From NCBI RefSeq assembly GCF_009756665.1, contig NZ_CP037953.1, positions 3,596,001-3,660,000 on the forward strand: a stretch of 64,000 nt of DNA, written 5' to 3'. Both the position numbers and the translations under genes were made by a program. Source of the stretch: Permianibacter aggregans. GTDB taxonomy: Bacteria; Pseudomonadota; Gammaproteobacteria; Enterobacterales; Permianibacteraceae. Every line of letters starts with the position of its first letter. Within the stretch, counting starts at the first letter, position 1. Shown here piece by piece: positions 41,366 through 51,689 of the stretch. The notes under the pieces are model-generated. The model saw nothing but the letters and a program-made list of their open reading frames with translations. It searched no databases and was not told the origin of the DNA.

Positions 41366-43839
41366 GATTATTGAAGCTAGCCCTGAAAAGCCTGCGCCGC
41401 GAATGGCGCAGCACTGATATTCGGGTGTTGTTGGCGGCACTGATTATCGGTGTTGGCAGCGTCAGCACGACCGGCTTTTTATCGGACCGTATGGAGCGGG
41501 CGCTGACCGCCAAAGGCGGTGAGTTTCTCGGTGCTGATGTCGTTATTTCCTCGCCGCGCGAAATCGAGCAAGGCACGTTAAGCGCACCAAATATGCAACG
41601 CAGCACGGCATTGGAATTCAGCAGTATGCTGGCCACCGATGCGGGCTTCCAGCTGGCCTCGATTCGTGCCGTTGATCAAGCATTTCCGTTGCGTGGTACC
41701 GTACGTATCGCGCAGGCAATGACCGAACCGGGCACGGTGCGAAACGCCATGCCAGAACGCGGTGAAATCTACGTTGATCCGCAGTTGTTGCCGCTGTTGT
41801 CGGTTGAAGTCGGCGACACGGTTGAACTCGGTGTCGCGCGGTTCAAAATTGCTGGACTGGTCAAAGATGAACCGGGTAGAGCGGGTGCCGTATTCGGCAT
41901 TTCACCGCGTGTGTTCATGCGCCTGGATGAAGTGCCTCGCACTGAAATTTTGCAACCGGGCAGCCGGGTGCGTTGGCTGCATTTCTTCGCGGGCACGCCG
42001 GATCAAGTCGGCGAATTTGTCGAACAGAACAAACCCAAACTCGATGACACGATGCGCCTGCGTGGCGGTCGCGATGGCTCCGAAGCAGTTAGTGGCGCGT
42101 TCCAGCGCACCGAGCGTTTCGGCAAGCTGGCCAGCCTGGTTTCGCTGTTACTGGCCGCTTTGGCCGTGACGCTGGCGGCCAATCGTTATGCCTATCGACA
42201 TTTTGATCAGGCAGCGCTGATGCGCTGCTTCGGCATGCGCCGCCATTCGCTGCGCATTTATTACGGTTTGCAGATAACCGCGATTGGTTTGCTCGGTAGC
42301 GGTCTTGGCGTATTGCTCGGTTATACCGCACATGCGTTGCTACTGAAATTCTTTTTGCCGGATTTATCCGAGCGCTTGCCCAGTGTGCACTGGCTGCCGA
42401 TTCTGGTGGCCATGGCCAGCGGTTTGTTGGCGCTGATTGGTGCCGCGCTGCCGTCGTTGTTGCGGCTTTCACATGTGCCACCATTACGGGTGTTGCGTCG
42501 AGATCTATCGCCGTTGACGGCATCAGCCTGGTTGATTCGCGCGTTTTCCATTCTGAGTTTTGTGTTGCTCTGTTACAGCTATGCCGGCAGTGCACGCATG
42601 GTTGGCGCATTCATCGTCGGTTTGCTGGTATTGGTCGTGGTGATTGGCGGCATTGCCTTGCTGACATTGCGGGCCGGCCGTTGGTTGAAAGGGCTGGCAC
42701 CGGGTGCCTGGCGATTTGGTATTGCCCAGTTGTGGCGGCATCGGATGGCGGCCAGCATTCAGCTTGGCGCGTTTGCCTTGGCGCTGACGTTGATGGGCAT
42801 TGTCGCGCTGGTGCGCACCGATTTGATCGATAGCTGGCGCCAACAGTTGCCGCCGGATGCGCCGAATCAATTCCTCGTCAACATCAGTGAGCAACAGGTG
42901 CCGCAGATTGAACAATTTATGCAGCAGCGTGATCTCTCGATTACCGAGATTTATCCGATGGTGCGCGGTCGCTTGGTCGGCAAGAACGGCAAACTGTTCG
43001 ATGAAATTCTCGGTGATGAGGAGCCGCGCGATAACAGCCTGCGCCGCGAACTGAACTTGAGTTATGGCCAAAAGCTGCCAGACAACAACCAGATTACTGC
43101 CGGCCAATGGCATGGCGAAACCGAACAAGCCGAGCTCAGCATTGAGTCGGGTTTGGCCGAACGGCTTGATATCAAGGTCGGTGATCAGCTGATGTTCACC
43201 ATCGCCGATCGTGATGTGGCGGCGACGGTCAGTTCGATTCGCGAAGTCAAATGGGATTCGATGCAACCGAATTTCTTTATCATTTTTTCTACGCAGGCGC
43301 TGAAGGAATTTCCGGCCAATTACATCGCGGCGTTCCGCTCGCCGGATGGTGATGTGCAGACGGTCGCGAGCTTCGTCAAACAGTTTCCGACCGTCACGGT
43401 GATATCGGTGGATCGCATCATTGCCGAAGTGGAACAGTTGATTGCCCAGGTGGTGTTGGCGGTCGAATTGCTGCTCGGTTTCCTGTTGCTGGCCGGTGTC
43501 GCGGTGCTGGCGGCGGCGCTTTTGGCGAGCCTGGATGAGCGTCGGCATGAGGCGGTCGTACTACGAACGCTGGGTGCCAGTCAGGTATTTTTGCGTCGTA
43601 GTCTGCTTGCCGAGTTTGTCATTCTTGGTGTCTTCGCCGGCTTGCTGGCGGCCATCGGTACCGAAGCGGTCAGTCAGTTGATTAGTCAGCAACTCTTTGA
43701 TTTGGCAGCGAAATTACATCCATGGCTGTGGCTGGTCAGCCCGTTGTTTGGTGCCGTCATCGTGACCCTGTCCGGGCTCTGGATGACCCGCAAGGTGGCC
43801 AAAGTGGCGCCGGCCGTTGCCCTTCGCGAAACCGCATAA
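41362..43839 (+). CDS. ybbP: FtsX-like permease YbbP
   Basis: An 825-residue permease partner of the ATPase, close to E. coli YbbP (804). One N-terminal helix (VLLAALIIGVGSVSTTGFLS) and a large periplasmic domain are followed by FtsX-type helix groups near residues 255-425 and a final group at about 690-810 (LLLGFLLLAGVAVLAAALLA). A second periplasmic domain lies between. Start overlaps the ATPase stop. Substrate unknown. Confidence 0.88.
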   Translation: MRLLKLALKSLRREWRSTDIRVLLAALIIGVGSVSTTGFLSDRMERALTAKGGEFLGADVVISSPREIEQGTLSAPNMQRSTALEFSSMLATDAGFQLASIRAVDQAFPLRGTVRIAQAMTEPGTVRNAMPERGEIYVDPQLLPLLSVEVGDTVELGVARFKIAGLVKDEPGRAGAVFGISPRVFMRLDEVPRTEILQPGSRVRWLHFFAGTPDQVGEFVEQNKPKLDDTMRLRGGRDGSEAVSGAFQRTERFGKLASLVSLLLAALAVTLAANRYAYRHFDQAALMRCFGMRRHSLRIYYGLQITAIGLLGSGLGVLLGYTAHALLLKFFLPDLSERLPSVHWLPILVAMASGLLALIGAALPSLLRLSHVPPLRVLRRDLSPLTASAWLIRAFSILSFVLLCYSYAGSARMVGAFIVGLLVLVVVIGGIALLTLRAGRWLKGLAPGAWRFGIAQLWRHRMAASIQLGAFALALTLMGIVALVRTDLIDSWRQQLPPDAPNQFLVNISEQQVPQIEQFMQQRDLSITEIYPMVRGRLVGKNGKLFDEILGDEEPRDNSLRRELNLSYGQKLPDNNQITAGQWHGETEQAELSIESGLAERLDIKVGDQLMFTIADRDVAATVSSIREVKWDSMQPNFFIIFSTQALKEFPANYIAAFRSPDGDVQTVASFVKQFPTVTVISVDRIIAEVEQLIAQVVLAVELLLGFLLLAGVAVLAAALLASLDERRHEAVVLRTLGASQVFLRRSLLAEFVILGVFAGLLAAIGTEAVSQLISQQLFDLAAKLHPWLWLVSPLFGAVIVTLSGLWMTRKVAKVAPAVALRETA

Positions 43840-43863
43840 ACCCGCTATGCTAAAAAAAAGATG

Positions 43864-43925
43864 AGGCGCGCGTTGCGAACCGGTCGCTTGACCAGCCGGG
43901 TCGCAAGCATCTATAAAGCGCGCCT
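43864..43925 (+). promoter_or_regulatory. Structured leader or promoter region upstream of topA
   Basis: An outer perfect stem AGGCGCGC (43864-43871) / GCGCGCCT (43918-43925) encloses an inner hairpin, TTGCGA-a-CCGG / CCGG-g-TCGCAA (43873-43906). A T/A-rich run with GC-rich flank follows (CTTATATAAAAGCGCGGG), which could be a promoter -10 and discriminator. This could be the end of the ybbP transcript or a topA regulatory element; I cannot decide. Confidence 0.4.
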
Positions 43926-44018
43926 TATACCTTATATAAAAGCGCGGGATAGCCTTTGATTTCCCCCAGTCAATGGTTGCGCGGTGCACATTAACCGAAC
44001 GGGATAGTCTTCTAACTC

Positions 44019-46703
44019 ATGTCAAAAACGCTGGTAATTGTAGAGTCCCCGGCCAAGGCCAAAACCATCAACAAATATCTCGGCAAGGATTTCGTCGTTA
44101 AATCCAGCGTCGGACATATCCGCGATTTGCCGACCAGTGGTGGTGGCGATGCTGAGAAGACCAAAGCAGCCGCGGCTAAAACTAAGGCTGCGAAGGTTGA
44201 CCCGAAGAAAAAAGAACGGGAAAAGCTGTTCAAGCGCATGGGCATCAATCCGGAAAAAGGCTGGGAGCCGCGTTACGAAATTCTTCCCGGCAAAGAAAAA
44301 GTCATCAAAGAATTGAAAGACGCCGCCGCCAAAGCTGACGCCATTTACCTGGCATCAGACTTGGACAGGGAAGGGGAGGCCATTGCCTGGCACTTGAAAG
44401 AAGTGATCGGTGGTGACGATTCCCGTTTCAAGCGTGTGGTGTTCAATGAGATCACCAAGAAAGCGATTCAGGATGCCTTCTCGCATCCGGTGCAACTGAA
44501 CATGGATCGGGTCAATGCCCAACAAACCCGGCGTTTTCTTGATCGCGTTGTCGGCTTCATGGTGTCGCCGCTGCTCTGGAAAAAAGTCGCGCGCGGCTTA
44601 TCCGCTGGTCGGGTGCAGTCGGTCGCGGTGCGTCTGCTGGTCGACAAAGAGCGCGAGATCCGCGCGTTCATTCCGGAAGAATACTGGGATATTCATGCCC
44701 TTTGCGATGCCAAGGCCGGTCAGCTGAATCTGGAAGTGGCCAAAGAAGGCGGCAAGGAATTCCGCCCGGGCAATGAAAAAGCGGCGATGGCCGCGGTCGA
44801 AAAGCTGAAGAAAGCACAATATAAGGTTGCCAAACGCGAAGACAAACCAACCCGCAGTAATCCGAACGCGCCATTCATTACCTCGACTTTGCAGCAGGCT
44901 GCCAGCACCCGTTTGAATTTCAGCGTCAAAAAAACCATGACGCTGGCCCAGCGCCTGTACGAAGCCGGTTTCATTACCTATATGCGTACCGACAGCACGA
45001 ACCTGTCCGATGATGCGCTGTCATCAGTGCGCGGCTTTATCGAGAAAGAATTTGGCAGCAAATATCTGCCAAAAAATCCGAACGTCTACAGCAGCAAGGA
45101 AGGCGCACAAGAAGCGCACGAGGCAATTCGCCCAACCAGCGTTGAACAAATGCCGGGCAAACTCGCGGGTATCGAAGAAGACGGTCAGAAACTCTACCAA
45201 CTGATTTGGCGCCAGTTCGTCGCCTGTCAGATGACTTCGGCTGAGTACGATTCAACCTCAATCACCGTGCAGGCGGAAAATTTTGAGCTGCGCACCCGTG
45301 GGCGTGTGCTGCGTTTCGACGGCTGGACTCGTGTGCTGCCACCGCAGAAGAAAAGCGATGAAGACGTCGAGCTGCCGGATGTCAAAGAAGGCGAAGTATT
45401 GAAGCTCGATACGCTGACACCGAAACAGCATTTCACCAAACCGCCTGGCCGCTACACTGAAGCCTCGTTGGTCAAGGAATTGGAAAAGCGTGGCATTGGT
45501 CGTCCATCGACTTATGCGGCAATTATCTCGACGATTCAGGATCGCGGTTACGCCTCGGTCAAACAGCGCCGTTTCTACGCCGAAAAAATGGGTGAGATCG
45601 TTACCGACCGTTTGGTGGAGTCATTCACCGATCTGCTCGATTTCAATTTCACCGCGCAGATGGAAGAGCAGCTCGACGAAATCGCCGAAGGCGATGCCAA
45701 CTGGAAACAGGCGCTGGATAAGTTTTACCAGGACTTTGTCGCCAAGCTGGAAGCCGCCGAAAATGAAAAAGGCGGTATGCGCTGGTCGCAGCCGGTGGAA
45801 ACCGATATCAAATGTCCGGATTGCGGTCGGCCGATGGCGATTCGCACGGCGACGACTGGCGTGTTCCTCGGTTGCACCGGTTTCAATCTGCCACCGAAAG
45901 AGCGCTGCAAGAAAACCATCAATCTGATTTCCGCTGATGAAGTGGTGTCGACCGAAGACGAAGAAGCCGAGGTCATCGAACTGCGGGCGAAAAAACGCTG
46001 CACCAAGTGTGGCAGCGCGATGTCGGCTTATGTCATCGATGAAAACCGCAAACTGCATGTCTGCGGCAATAACCCGGAATGCGACGGTTATATCGTCGAG
46101 CAAGGCCAGTTCCGCCTCAAAGGTTATGATGGCCCGATCATCCAGTGCGAAAAATGCGGCAGTGACATGCAGCTGAAAGTGGGTCGCTTCGGCAAGTATT
46201 TCGGTTGCACCAACGACGAATGCAAGAACACCCGCAAGCTGTTGCGCAGTGGTCAAGCAGCACCGCCGCGTGAAGATCCGATCCCGATGCCGCATCTGCA
46301 ATGTGACAAGCATCCGGAAGATACCTACATATTGCGTGATGGTGCTGCCGGTTTGTTCCTGGCCGCCAGCAAGTTTCCGAAGATTCGCGAAACCCGGCCA
46401 CCGAAAATCGCGGAGCTGCGTACCGTCAAATCGCAATTGGCGAAAAAGTTTCATTACTTGCTGGAAGCACCGGATGCCGATCCGGAAGGCAATCCAACGG
46501 TGCTGCGTTATTCGCGTAAATCCGGCCAACAGTTTGTCGCTTCGGAAAAAGAAGGTAAGCAAACCAATTGGTCGCTGTTTTATGTCGATGGTAAATGGCA
46601 GGAACGCGGCGATGGTGATGAGGCGGCAACCGCCAAGACGAAGGCGAGCAGTAGCACCAGCAGCAAAACTGCCAGCAAAGCACCGGTACGAAAAAAAGCC
46701 TAA
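44019..46703 (+). CDS. topA: DNA topoisomerase I
   Basis: An 894-residue type IA topoisomerase that relaxes negative supercoils. The Toprim domain opens [20 protein letters not shown] and contains [13 protein letters not shown]. The catalytic Tyr321 is in [13 protein letters not shown] (E. coli Tyr319). A Lys/Ala-rich insert (about 45-68) interrupts the Toprim region, as in E. coli. C-terminal tetracysteine zinc modules begin [16 protein letters not shown] and CEKCGSDM, and a basic Ser/Thr-rich tail ends the protein. It is the only gene of its unit, with a long palindrome 38 bases downstream. Confidence 0.96.
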   Translation: MSKTLVIVESPAKAKTINKYLGKDFVVKSSVGHIRDLPTSGGGDAEKTKAAAAKTKAAKVDPKKKEREKLFKRMGINPEKGWEPRYEILPGKEKVIKELKDAAAKADAIYLASDLDREGEAIAWHLKEVIGGDDSRFKRVVFNEITKKAIQDAFSHPVQLNMDRVNAQQTRRFLDRVVGFMVSPLLWKKVARGLSAGRVQSVAVRLLVDKEREIRAFIPEEYWDIHALCDAKAGQLNLEVAKEGGKEFRPGNEKAAMAAVEKLKKAQYKVAKREDKPTRSNPNAPFITSTLQQAASTRLNFSVKKTMTLAQRLYEAGFITYMRTDSTNLSDDALSSVRGFIEKEFGSKYLPKNPNVYSSKEGAQEAHEAIRPTSVEQMPGKLAGIEEDGQKLYQLIWRQFVACQMTSAEYDSTSITVQAENFELRTRGRVLRFDGWTRVLPPQKKSDEDVELPDVKEGEVLKLDTLTPKQHFTKPPGRYTEASLVKELEKRGIGRPSTYAAIISTIQDRGYASVKQRRFYAEKMGEIVTDRLVESFTDLLDFNFTAQMEEQLDEIAEGDANWKQALDKFYQDFVAKLEAAENEKGGMRWSQPVETDIKCPDCGRPMAIRTATTGVFLGCTGFNLPPKERCKKTINLISADEVVSTEDEEAEVIELRAKKRCTKCGSAMSAYVIDENRKLHVCGNNPECDGYIVEQGQFRLKGYDGPIIQCEKCGSDMQLKVGRFGKYFGCTNDECKNTRKLLRSGQAAPPREDPIPMPHLQCDKHPEDTYILRDGAAGLFLAASKFPKIRETRPPKIAELRTVKSQLAKKFHYLLEAPDADPEGNPTVLRYSRKSGQQFVASEKEGKQTNWSLFYVDGKWQERGDGDEAATAKTKASSSTSSKTASKAPVRKKA

Positions 46704-46740
46704 GTGCGTTTCACTAAACAAACCCTTCACTGATGCACGT

Positions 46741-46770
46741 CAACAGTGGGCCGATATCGGCCCGCTGTTG
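46741..46770. repeat. 30-base near-perfect palindrome after topA
   Basis: CAACAGTGGGCCGATATCGG continues to CTGTTG with one G-T mismatch in the symmetry. It starts 38 bases after the topA stop and has no T run on either side, so a classical terminator is unlikely. Confidence 0.5.
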
Positions 46771-46930
46771 GCGCGCGGCGCAAATCGACACGTCCTGGCG
46801 GTGGTCGCCAATCAGCGCTAGATCAATGGACGGCTACGCAACAAGGTTTTCCCTCTATTGATTCTGGTCAAGCGGACAATCTGCAGGTAATCTTGGTGTC
46901 AGGATTTTTTCCAACTATTTCCCCCGCATT

Positions 46931-47320
46931 GTGAGCAAAACCTACCGCATCGACTTGGACCATCAACAACAACTGGTCCGAGTGTTTTATCAAGGCGCTA
47001 TAGATCTGGCGACCGCAGCCGCGATGACGACTGATGCGCGGGAACTGGCCAATCAACACGGTTATCAACTGCTATACGATTTGCGAAACGCGCGCTTGGC
47101 GGCGAGCTTGACGGCCGTTGGCGAGTTTCCGGCCAACTATGTCTCGATGGTGACGGCAAGTTATCCGGATTTGGCGTCCGCGAATCTGATTTCACCCGAA
47201 GACAATCTGGATTACTGGCAGTTTTACGGTCGTGCCTGTCAAACGGCCGGCGTCGTTTGGCAAGCCTTTTTCACCGAAGAAGAAGCGCTACAGTGGTTGC
47301 ATCAGCAACGACAGAAATAA
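46931..47320 (+). CDS. STAS/SpoIIAA-like hypothetical protein
   Basis: A 129-residue soluble protein. The strand-helix order (YRIDLDHQQQLVRVFYQGAI, helix, YQLLYDLRNARLA) resembles the SpoIIAA/STAS-like domain seen in stand-alone proteins of unknown function. The GTG start at 46931 has no clear ribosome site, so the start is uncertain; no better one is visible. It lies between topA and pyrD on the same strand. Function not known. Confidence 0.65.
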   Translation: MSKTYRIDLDHQQQLVRVFYQGAIDLATAAAMTTDARELANQHGYQLLYDLRNARLAASLTAVGEFPANYVSMVTASYPDLASANLISPEDNLDYWQFYGRACQTAGVVWQAFFTEEEALQWLHQQRQK

Positions 47321-47414
47321 TCTCGGCAAACCGTTTGCCAAAATCCGCTTGAGCGGTGACAGCAACGGTCAGCCCCGCTAAGATCCTCGCACGAAAGTTC
47401 AGGCCTTGCTGTCC

Positions 47415-48431
47415 ATGTCTCTTTATTCATTGATTCGTCCATTGCTGTTCTCGATGGATGCCGAAAAAGCCCACGATGTTTCTCTACGCAGTTTACGCGC
47501 GGTACACGGCACGCCGTTGCACAGCCTGCTGTCGGTCAACGTGCCGGATGATCCGGTCGAGTTCTGGGGTCTGCCATTTCGCCATCGGGTTGGTCTGGCG
47601 GCCGGGCTCGACAAGAATGCCGATTATCTCGATGCGCTCGGCGCGCTGGGCTTTGCCTTTATCGAAGTCGGCACCGTGACGCCACGGCCGCAGCCGGGTA
47701 ATGCCAAACCGCGCATTTTTCGCTTGAAGCAGGCCGAGGCGATCATCAATCGGATGGGCTTCAACAATAAAGGTGTCGATCACCTGGTTGAGCAGGTCAA
47801 GCAATCGCATTACGACGGCATCATCGGCATTAATATCGGCAAGAATTTTGATACGCCGGTGGAGAAGGCCAACGACGATTATCTGATTGGTTTGCGCAAG
47901 GTCTACGCCCACGCCGATTACGTCACGGTCAATATTTCTTCGCCGAATACGCAAGGCCTGCGTTCTTTGCAATATGGCGAAGCACTGGACTCCTTGCTGG
48001 CAACGCTGAAAGCCGAGCAAAGAACGCTGGCCGCAAGCCACCAAAAAAATGTGCCGTTACTGCTGAAAATCGCACCGGATTTATCCCAGGACGAGGTGGT
48101 ACAGATCGCTGATGCGCTGGTACGCAATCAAATCGATGGCGTTATTGCCACCAACACCACGTTGTCGCGTGTCGGCGTCGAGCAATTGCCGCATGGCAAT
48201 GAAACTGGCGGCTTGAGCGGCAAACCGGTGCAACAAAAAAGCACCGAAGTGCTGCGCTGGTTGAAAGCCGAATTGAAAGGGCAAATGCCGATCATCGGCG
48301 TCGGCGGTATTCATGATGCACAAAGCGCCGCAGAAAAACGCGCGGCCGGTGCCGATCTGCTGCAGATCTACACCGGCTTTATTTATCAGGGCGCGTCACT
48401 GATTCGCACCGCGGCTATCGCCGCCCGTTAA
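47415..48431 (+). CDS. pyrD: Dihydroorotate dehydrogenase (quinone), class 2
   Basis: A 338-residue membrane-associated FMN enzyme that oxidises dihydroorotate to orotate with quinone. ATG at 47415 gives the E. coli-like start [20 protein letters not shown] (E. coli 336 residues), an amphipathic N-terminal helix that docks to the membrane. FMN and substrate segments include [37 protein letters not shown] and the catalytic Ser in [14 protein letters not shown]. Its TAA overlaps the stop of a convergent small gene through TTAA. Confidence 0.95.
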   Translation: MSLYSLIRPLLFSMDAEKAHDVSLRSLRAVHGTPLHSLLSVNVPDDPVEFWGLPFRHRVGLAAGLDKNADYLDALGALGFAFIEVGTVTPRPQPGNAKPRIFRLKQAEAIINRMGFNNKGVDHLVEQVKQSHYDGIIGINIGKNFDTPVEKANDDYLIGLRKVYAHADYVTVNISSPNTQGLRSLQYGEALDSLLATLKAEQRTLAASHQKNVPLLLKIAPDLSQDEVVQIADALVRNQIDGVIATNTTLSRVGVEQLPHGNETGGLSGKPVQQKSTEVLRWLKAELKGQMPIIGVGGIHDAQSAAEKRAAGADLLQIYTGFIYQGASLIRTAAIAAR

Positions 48432-48619
48432 GCCTGCAGTTTGTTGCGTGTGAAAGCCGGCGGTTCGAGCTCGCGGCTGCTTTGCCGATCGGCGCATTTG
48501 GCCATGTGTTTGGAAAATGCCAACACCGTGCGAAATCCCTGCTGGCAGTTCGGGCAACGGGTTTCATGTACGGATGTTGTGGCGGATGCAGCGGTCGATG
48601 ACATCGCGAGTGAGTTCAT
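48428..48619 (-). CDS. 63-residue zinc-finger-like protein
   Basis: A small protein with a single probable zinc site, C-x2-C-x12-H-x3-C, in [18 protein letters not shown] plus AKC (residues 22-42). Flanks are Ser/Thr-rich and disordered. The ATG has AGGGG eight bases upstream, supporting translation. Its stop overlaps the pyrD stop convergently. Family unknown; DNA, RNA or protein contact by a lone finger is possible. Confidence 0.6.
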   Translation of the reverse strand: MNSLAMSSTAASATTSVHETRCPNCQQGFRTVLAFSKHMAKCADRQSSRELEPPAFTRNKLQA

Positions 48620-48751
48620 GATCTTTACCCCTGTTCAGTAAGTGACTGGACGTGCGGTATTTGACTCGCTTGAGATGACAGCCAGATGAGCGTCAGATGG
48701 CAAAAAAATGAAACGGGCCACAGCTAGCGGCCCGTTTGCACTGTTAATGGT

Positions 48752-49360
48752 TTAAGGCGCGGATTCCAGCGCCCGCATTTCGGCATAAAGTGCATCCAAC
48801 TCTTCGGCCAGATGAAAAATTCGCTGCTGGTGTTCGTGGATGCCGGCTTCCAGCGCGCGCATTTCCGCCAACAGTTGCTTGCGGCTTTCGCTGTTGCCGC
48901 TTTCATGAATCAGCAGTGATTCAATTTCGGTGATGCGCTGTCGATCATTGGCAACCGCCTGTTCTTCCTGACGTTGTTGCCGCTGGGCTTCTTGAATTTG
49001 ACGCTCAACCATATAAAGCTGATAGCCGCGCTGGTAAGCCGGCACAAACACCGCAGCCTGTGCTGGCGGGCAGACATTCTGATAGCGGCCGCCGCGACGA
49101 CCAAGTGCGAAGCCGTTATCTGCGGTGCAGTATTGCGCGACGCCTTGTTCGTGTCCCTGACGATACGGCTCGAATGCTGGCGTCACTTGATAATCCGCGC
49201 AGGCTTTGCGGTGTTCAGATAGATAGCTGACTGGACGGCCCTGGGCACCGTCTTCAAAACCAATGGCGTACCAGTCGGCGCTGCGGCACTCGCTTTCACT
49301 TAACGTCGCGCATCCACTCAGCAACAGCATGCTGATTAGCAACAGGGCATATTTCATCAT
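48752..49360 (-). CDS. DUF2799 lipoprotein
   Basis: A 202-residue lipoprotein. The signal ends in LLLSGC (Cys17), giving an outer- or inner-membrane lipid anchor. The DUF2799 domain is recognisable in SADWYAIGFEDGAQGRPVSY and GRRGGRYQNVCPPAQAAVFV, followed by a long charged coiled-coil region (about 110-200, rich in Gln, Glu and Arg). ATG at 49360 has AGGA seven bases upstream. It is a single gene; role unknown, perhaps envelope-related. Confidence 0.85.
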   Translation of the reverse strand: MMKYALLLISMLLLSGCATLSESECRSADWYAIGFEDGAQGRPVSYLSEHRKACADYQVTPAFEPYRQGHEQGVAQYCTADNGFALGRRGGRYQNVCPPAQAAVFVPAYQRGYQLYMVERQIQEAQRQQRQEEQAVANDRQRITEIESLLIHESGNSESRKQLLAEMRALEAGIHEHQQRIFHLAEELDALYAEMRALESAP

Positions 49361-49493
49361 TAACGTTTCCTGATTTCGCATTCTCCGGCAAGGATAGCCG
49401 GAAAGCCTGAATCGGCACTGAAAAATCAGCGATAATACTCAGCATGATTTCGGCGGCGACAACGTGCTCGCGGCCACCACCACAGGATTTTCC

Positions 49494-51629
49494 GTGCGAC
49501 ATCAGTTTTTTGCCCCGTGCGCCAAGGGTCTGGAATATTTGCTGGTTGACGAACTGAAAGCGCTCGGTGCCGAAGATGTGCATGAGGCTTTGGCCGGTGT
49601 CCATTTTGCCGGCACGCTGGCGATCGGCTATCGCGCGGTGCTCTGGTCGCGTCTCGCCAGTCGCATATTGCTGGTGCTGAAGCAGAGCAAAGCGCCGGAT
49701 ATCGATGCCTTCTACGATCAGGTGCGCAGCATCGACTGGCTGCAGCATCTGCCTGAGCAGGGCAGTCTCTGCGTCGATTTCACCGGCAGCAATGCCTACC
49801 TGAAACACACCCAATTCGGCGCGCAAAAAGTCAAAGATGCGATTGTCGATCAGCACCGCGCCCGCGGTCGCGCCCGTCCGGATGTCGATACCGAGCAACC
49901 AACGGTGCGCATCAACACCCATGTCCATCGCGACGACTTGACGGTCACAATCGATCTCAGCGGTCATGCGTTGCACGAGCGTGGTTATCGTCCGCGTGCG
50001 GGCCTGGCACCGATCAAGGAAACGCTGGCCGCCGCGATTTTGCAGCGCGCGCACTGGCCCGCCGCCGCCGCCGAAGGCAAACCTCTGGTTGACCCGTGTT
50101 GTGGTGCCGGCACATTGGTTATCGAAGCGGCATTGATGGCCGCCGATATCGCCCCGGGATTATTCCGTGAAGATTTTGGTTTCAATCAGGGCTGGCTGCT
50201 GCATGATGACGCGCTGTGGACCTCCTTGCTCAATGAAGCCGAACAACGCGCCGAGCAGGGCGTCGCAGCGGTACGTTCCGAGCTGTTTGGTTTTGATGCC
50301 GATATCCGCGTGTTGCAAATGGCAAGAAAACACGCCGAGCGCGCCGGTATTGATGACTTTGTGCAATTCGAACGCAAGCCGATCGCCAATTTGCAAAAGC
50401 CGATTGATCAAATCGGTATCGTGGTCGCCAACCCGCCGTATGGCGAACGGCTCGGTGAAGTCGAAGCGTTGACCGCAACCTATCAAGAGCTCGGCGAAAC
50501 CTTGTACAATGAATTTCAGGGTTGGCAGGCAGCGGTGATCACCAGCGAGCCGGTGCTGGCCAAAGCCATGCATCTGCGTTCGCACAAGCAATACGCGATG
50601 TACAACGGCGCGCTGGCTTGCAAGCTGTATCTGTTCGACATCAATGAGCAATCGCGCTGGCAGCCGCCGGAAGAGCGTGAGTTGAAACTCAGCGAAGGCG
50701 CCGAAGCCTTTCGCAATCGGCTGCAGAAAAACCGCAAGCATCTGGCCTCATGGTTGAAGCGCGAAGACGTGCACTGTTATCGCGTCTACGATGCCGACCT
50801 GCCTGAATACGCGGCCGCTATCGATGTCTATGGCGATCAGTTGTTGATTCAGGAATATCAGGCGCCATCAAAAATTCCCGAAGCTGTCGCACAGCGCCGT
50901 TTGCGTGAACTGGTGCAGGTGGCGACCGAAGTATTTGGTTTGAGCCCCGAGCGGGTGCAGCTACGCACCCGGGCCAAGCAAAAAGGCTTGAGCCAGTACG
51001 AGAAAATTGCCGAGGCCCAACATTTCGAAGTCATTGAGGAGGGCGGCCTGAAGTTCTGGGTCAACCTGCAAGATTATCTCGATACCGGTCTGTTTCTCGA
51101 TCACCGGATCACGCGCACGCTGATTCGCGAGCGGGCTGCTGGCAAGCGCTTTTTGAACCTGTTTTCCTATACCGGCTCAGTCAGTGTCTACGCCGCGGCA
51201 GGAGGCGCCCACTCGACAACCAGCGTCGATATGTCGCGCACCTACAGCGATTGGGCCATGCAGAATTTTGAGTTGAACCAGCTTGACGGGCCGGCCCATC
51301 AATTTGTGCAAGCCGATGTCATGCAGTGGCTGCCGACGGTGCGGGAGTCATTCGATTTGATTTTTATCGACCCGCCGACGTTCTCCAATTCGAAGCGGAT
51401 GACCGATGTTTTTGATGTTCAGCGCGACCATGTTGAGCTGTTGCGCCAAGCCCTGCAGCGATTGGCGCCCGGCGGCGAACTGATTTTCTCGAACAATTTC
51501 CGGCGTTTTGTGCTCGACCGAGATGCGCTTGCCGATTGCGAGATCGAAGATTGGAGCCGTAAAACCCTGCCGATGGATTTTGCCCGCAACCCCCGTATTC
51601 ACCAGTGCTGGCGAATACGGCCACGCTAA
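49494..51629 (+). CDS. rlmL: Bifunctional 23S rRNA methyltransferase RlmKL
   Basis: A 711-residue fusion that makes m2G2445 and m7G2069 in 23S rRNA. The N-terminal THUMP and RlmL part has CAKGLEYLLVDELKALGAED, the SAM motif LVDPCCGAGTLVIEAALMAA and the catalytic NPPYGERLG. The C-terminal RlmK part has LDTGLFLDHRITR, LNLFSYTGSVSVYAA and DLIFIDPPTFSNSKRM. The start GTG at 49494 has AGGA six bases upstream and gives the E. coli-like beginning; an earlier GTG at 49464 adds ten unlikely residues. A terminator follows at 51650. Confidence 0.95.
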   Translation: MRHQFFAPCAKGLEYLLVDELKALGAEDVHEALAGVHFAGTLAIGYRAVLWSRLASRILLVLKQSKAPDIDAFYDQVRSIDWLQHLPEQGSLCVDFTGSNAYLKHTQFGAQKVKDAIVDQHRARGRARPDVDTEQPTVRINTHVHRDDLTVTIDLSGHALHERGYRPRAGLAPIKETLAAAILQRAHWPAAAAEGKPLVDPCCGAGTLVIEAALMAADIAPGLFREDFGFNQGWLLHDDALWTSLLNEAEQRAEQGVAAVRSELFGFDADIRVLQMARKHAERAGIDDFVQFERKPIANLQKPIDQIGIVVANPPYGERLGEVEALTATYQELGETLYNEFQGWQAAVITSEPVLAKAMHLRSHKQYAMYNGALACKLYLFDINEQSRWQPPEERELKLSEGAEAFRNRLQKNRKHLASWLKREDVHCYRVYDADLPEYAAAIDVYGDQLLIQEYQAPSKIPEAVAQRRLRELVQVATEVFGLSPERVQLRTRAKQKGLSQYEKIAEAQHFEVIEEGGLKFWVNLQDYLDTGLFLDHRITRTLIRERAAGKRFLNLFSYTGSVSVYAAAGGAHSTTSVDMSRTYSDWAMQNFELNQLDGPAHQFVQADVMQWLPTVRESFDLIFIDPPTFSNSKRMTDVFDVQRDHVELLRQALQRLAPGGELIFSNNFRRFVLDRDALADCEIEDWSRKTLPMDFARNPRIHQCWRIRPR

Positions 51630-51649
51630 ACCGACATGCTCAAGATAAA

Positions 51650-51676
51650 AAAAGAGCCCGCGATGCGGGCTCTTTT
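51650..51676. terminator. Bidirectional terminator between rlmKL and the H1-like gene
   Basis: Stem AAAAGAGCCCGC / GCGGGCTCTTTT with a three-base loop, A run on one side and T run on the other. It serves both converging genes. Confidence 0.88.
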
Positions 51677-51689
51677 CATTACTGCCGGA

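Noticed and set aside
42523-43548. Minus-strand open frame of 341 codons opposite ybbP
   Set aside because: Shadow of the permease gene; His/Gln/Arg-rich translation typical of antisense frames.
45621-46730. Minus-strand open frame of 369 codons opposite topA
   Set aside because: Antisense to the conserved zinc-module end of topA; sequence is low in hydrophobic cores and matches no family.
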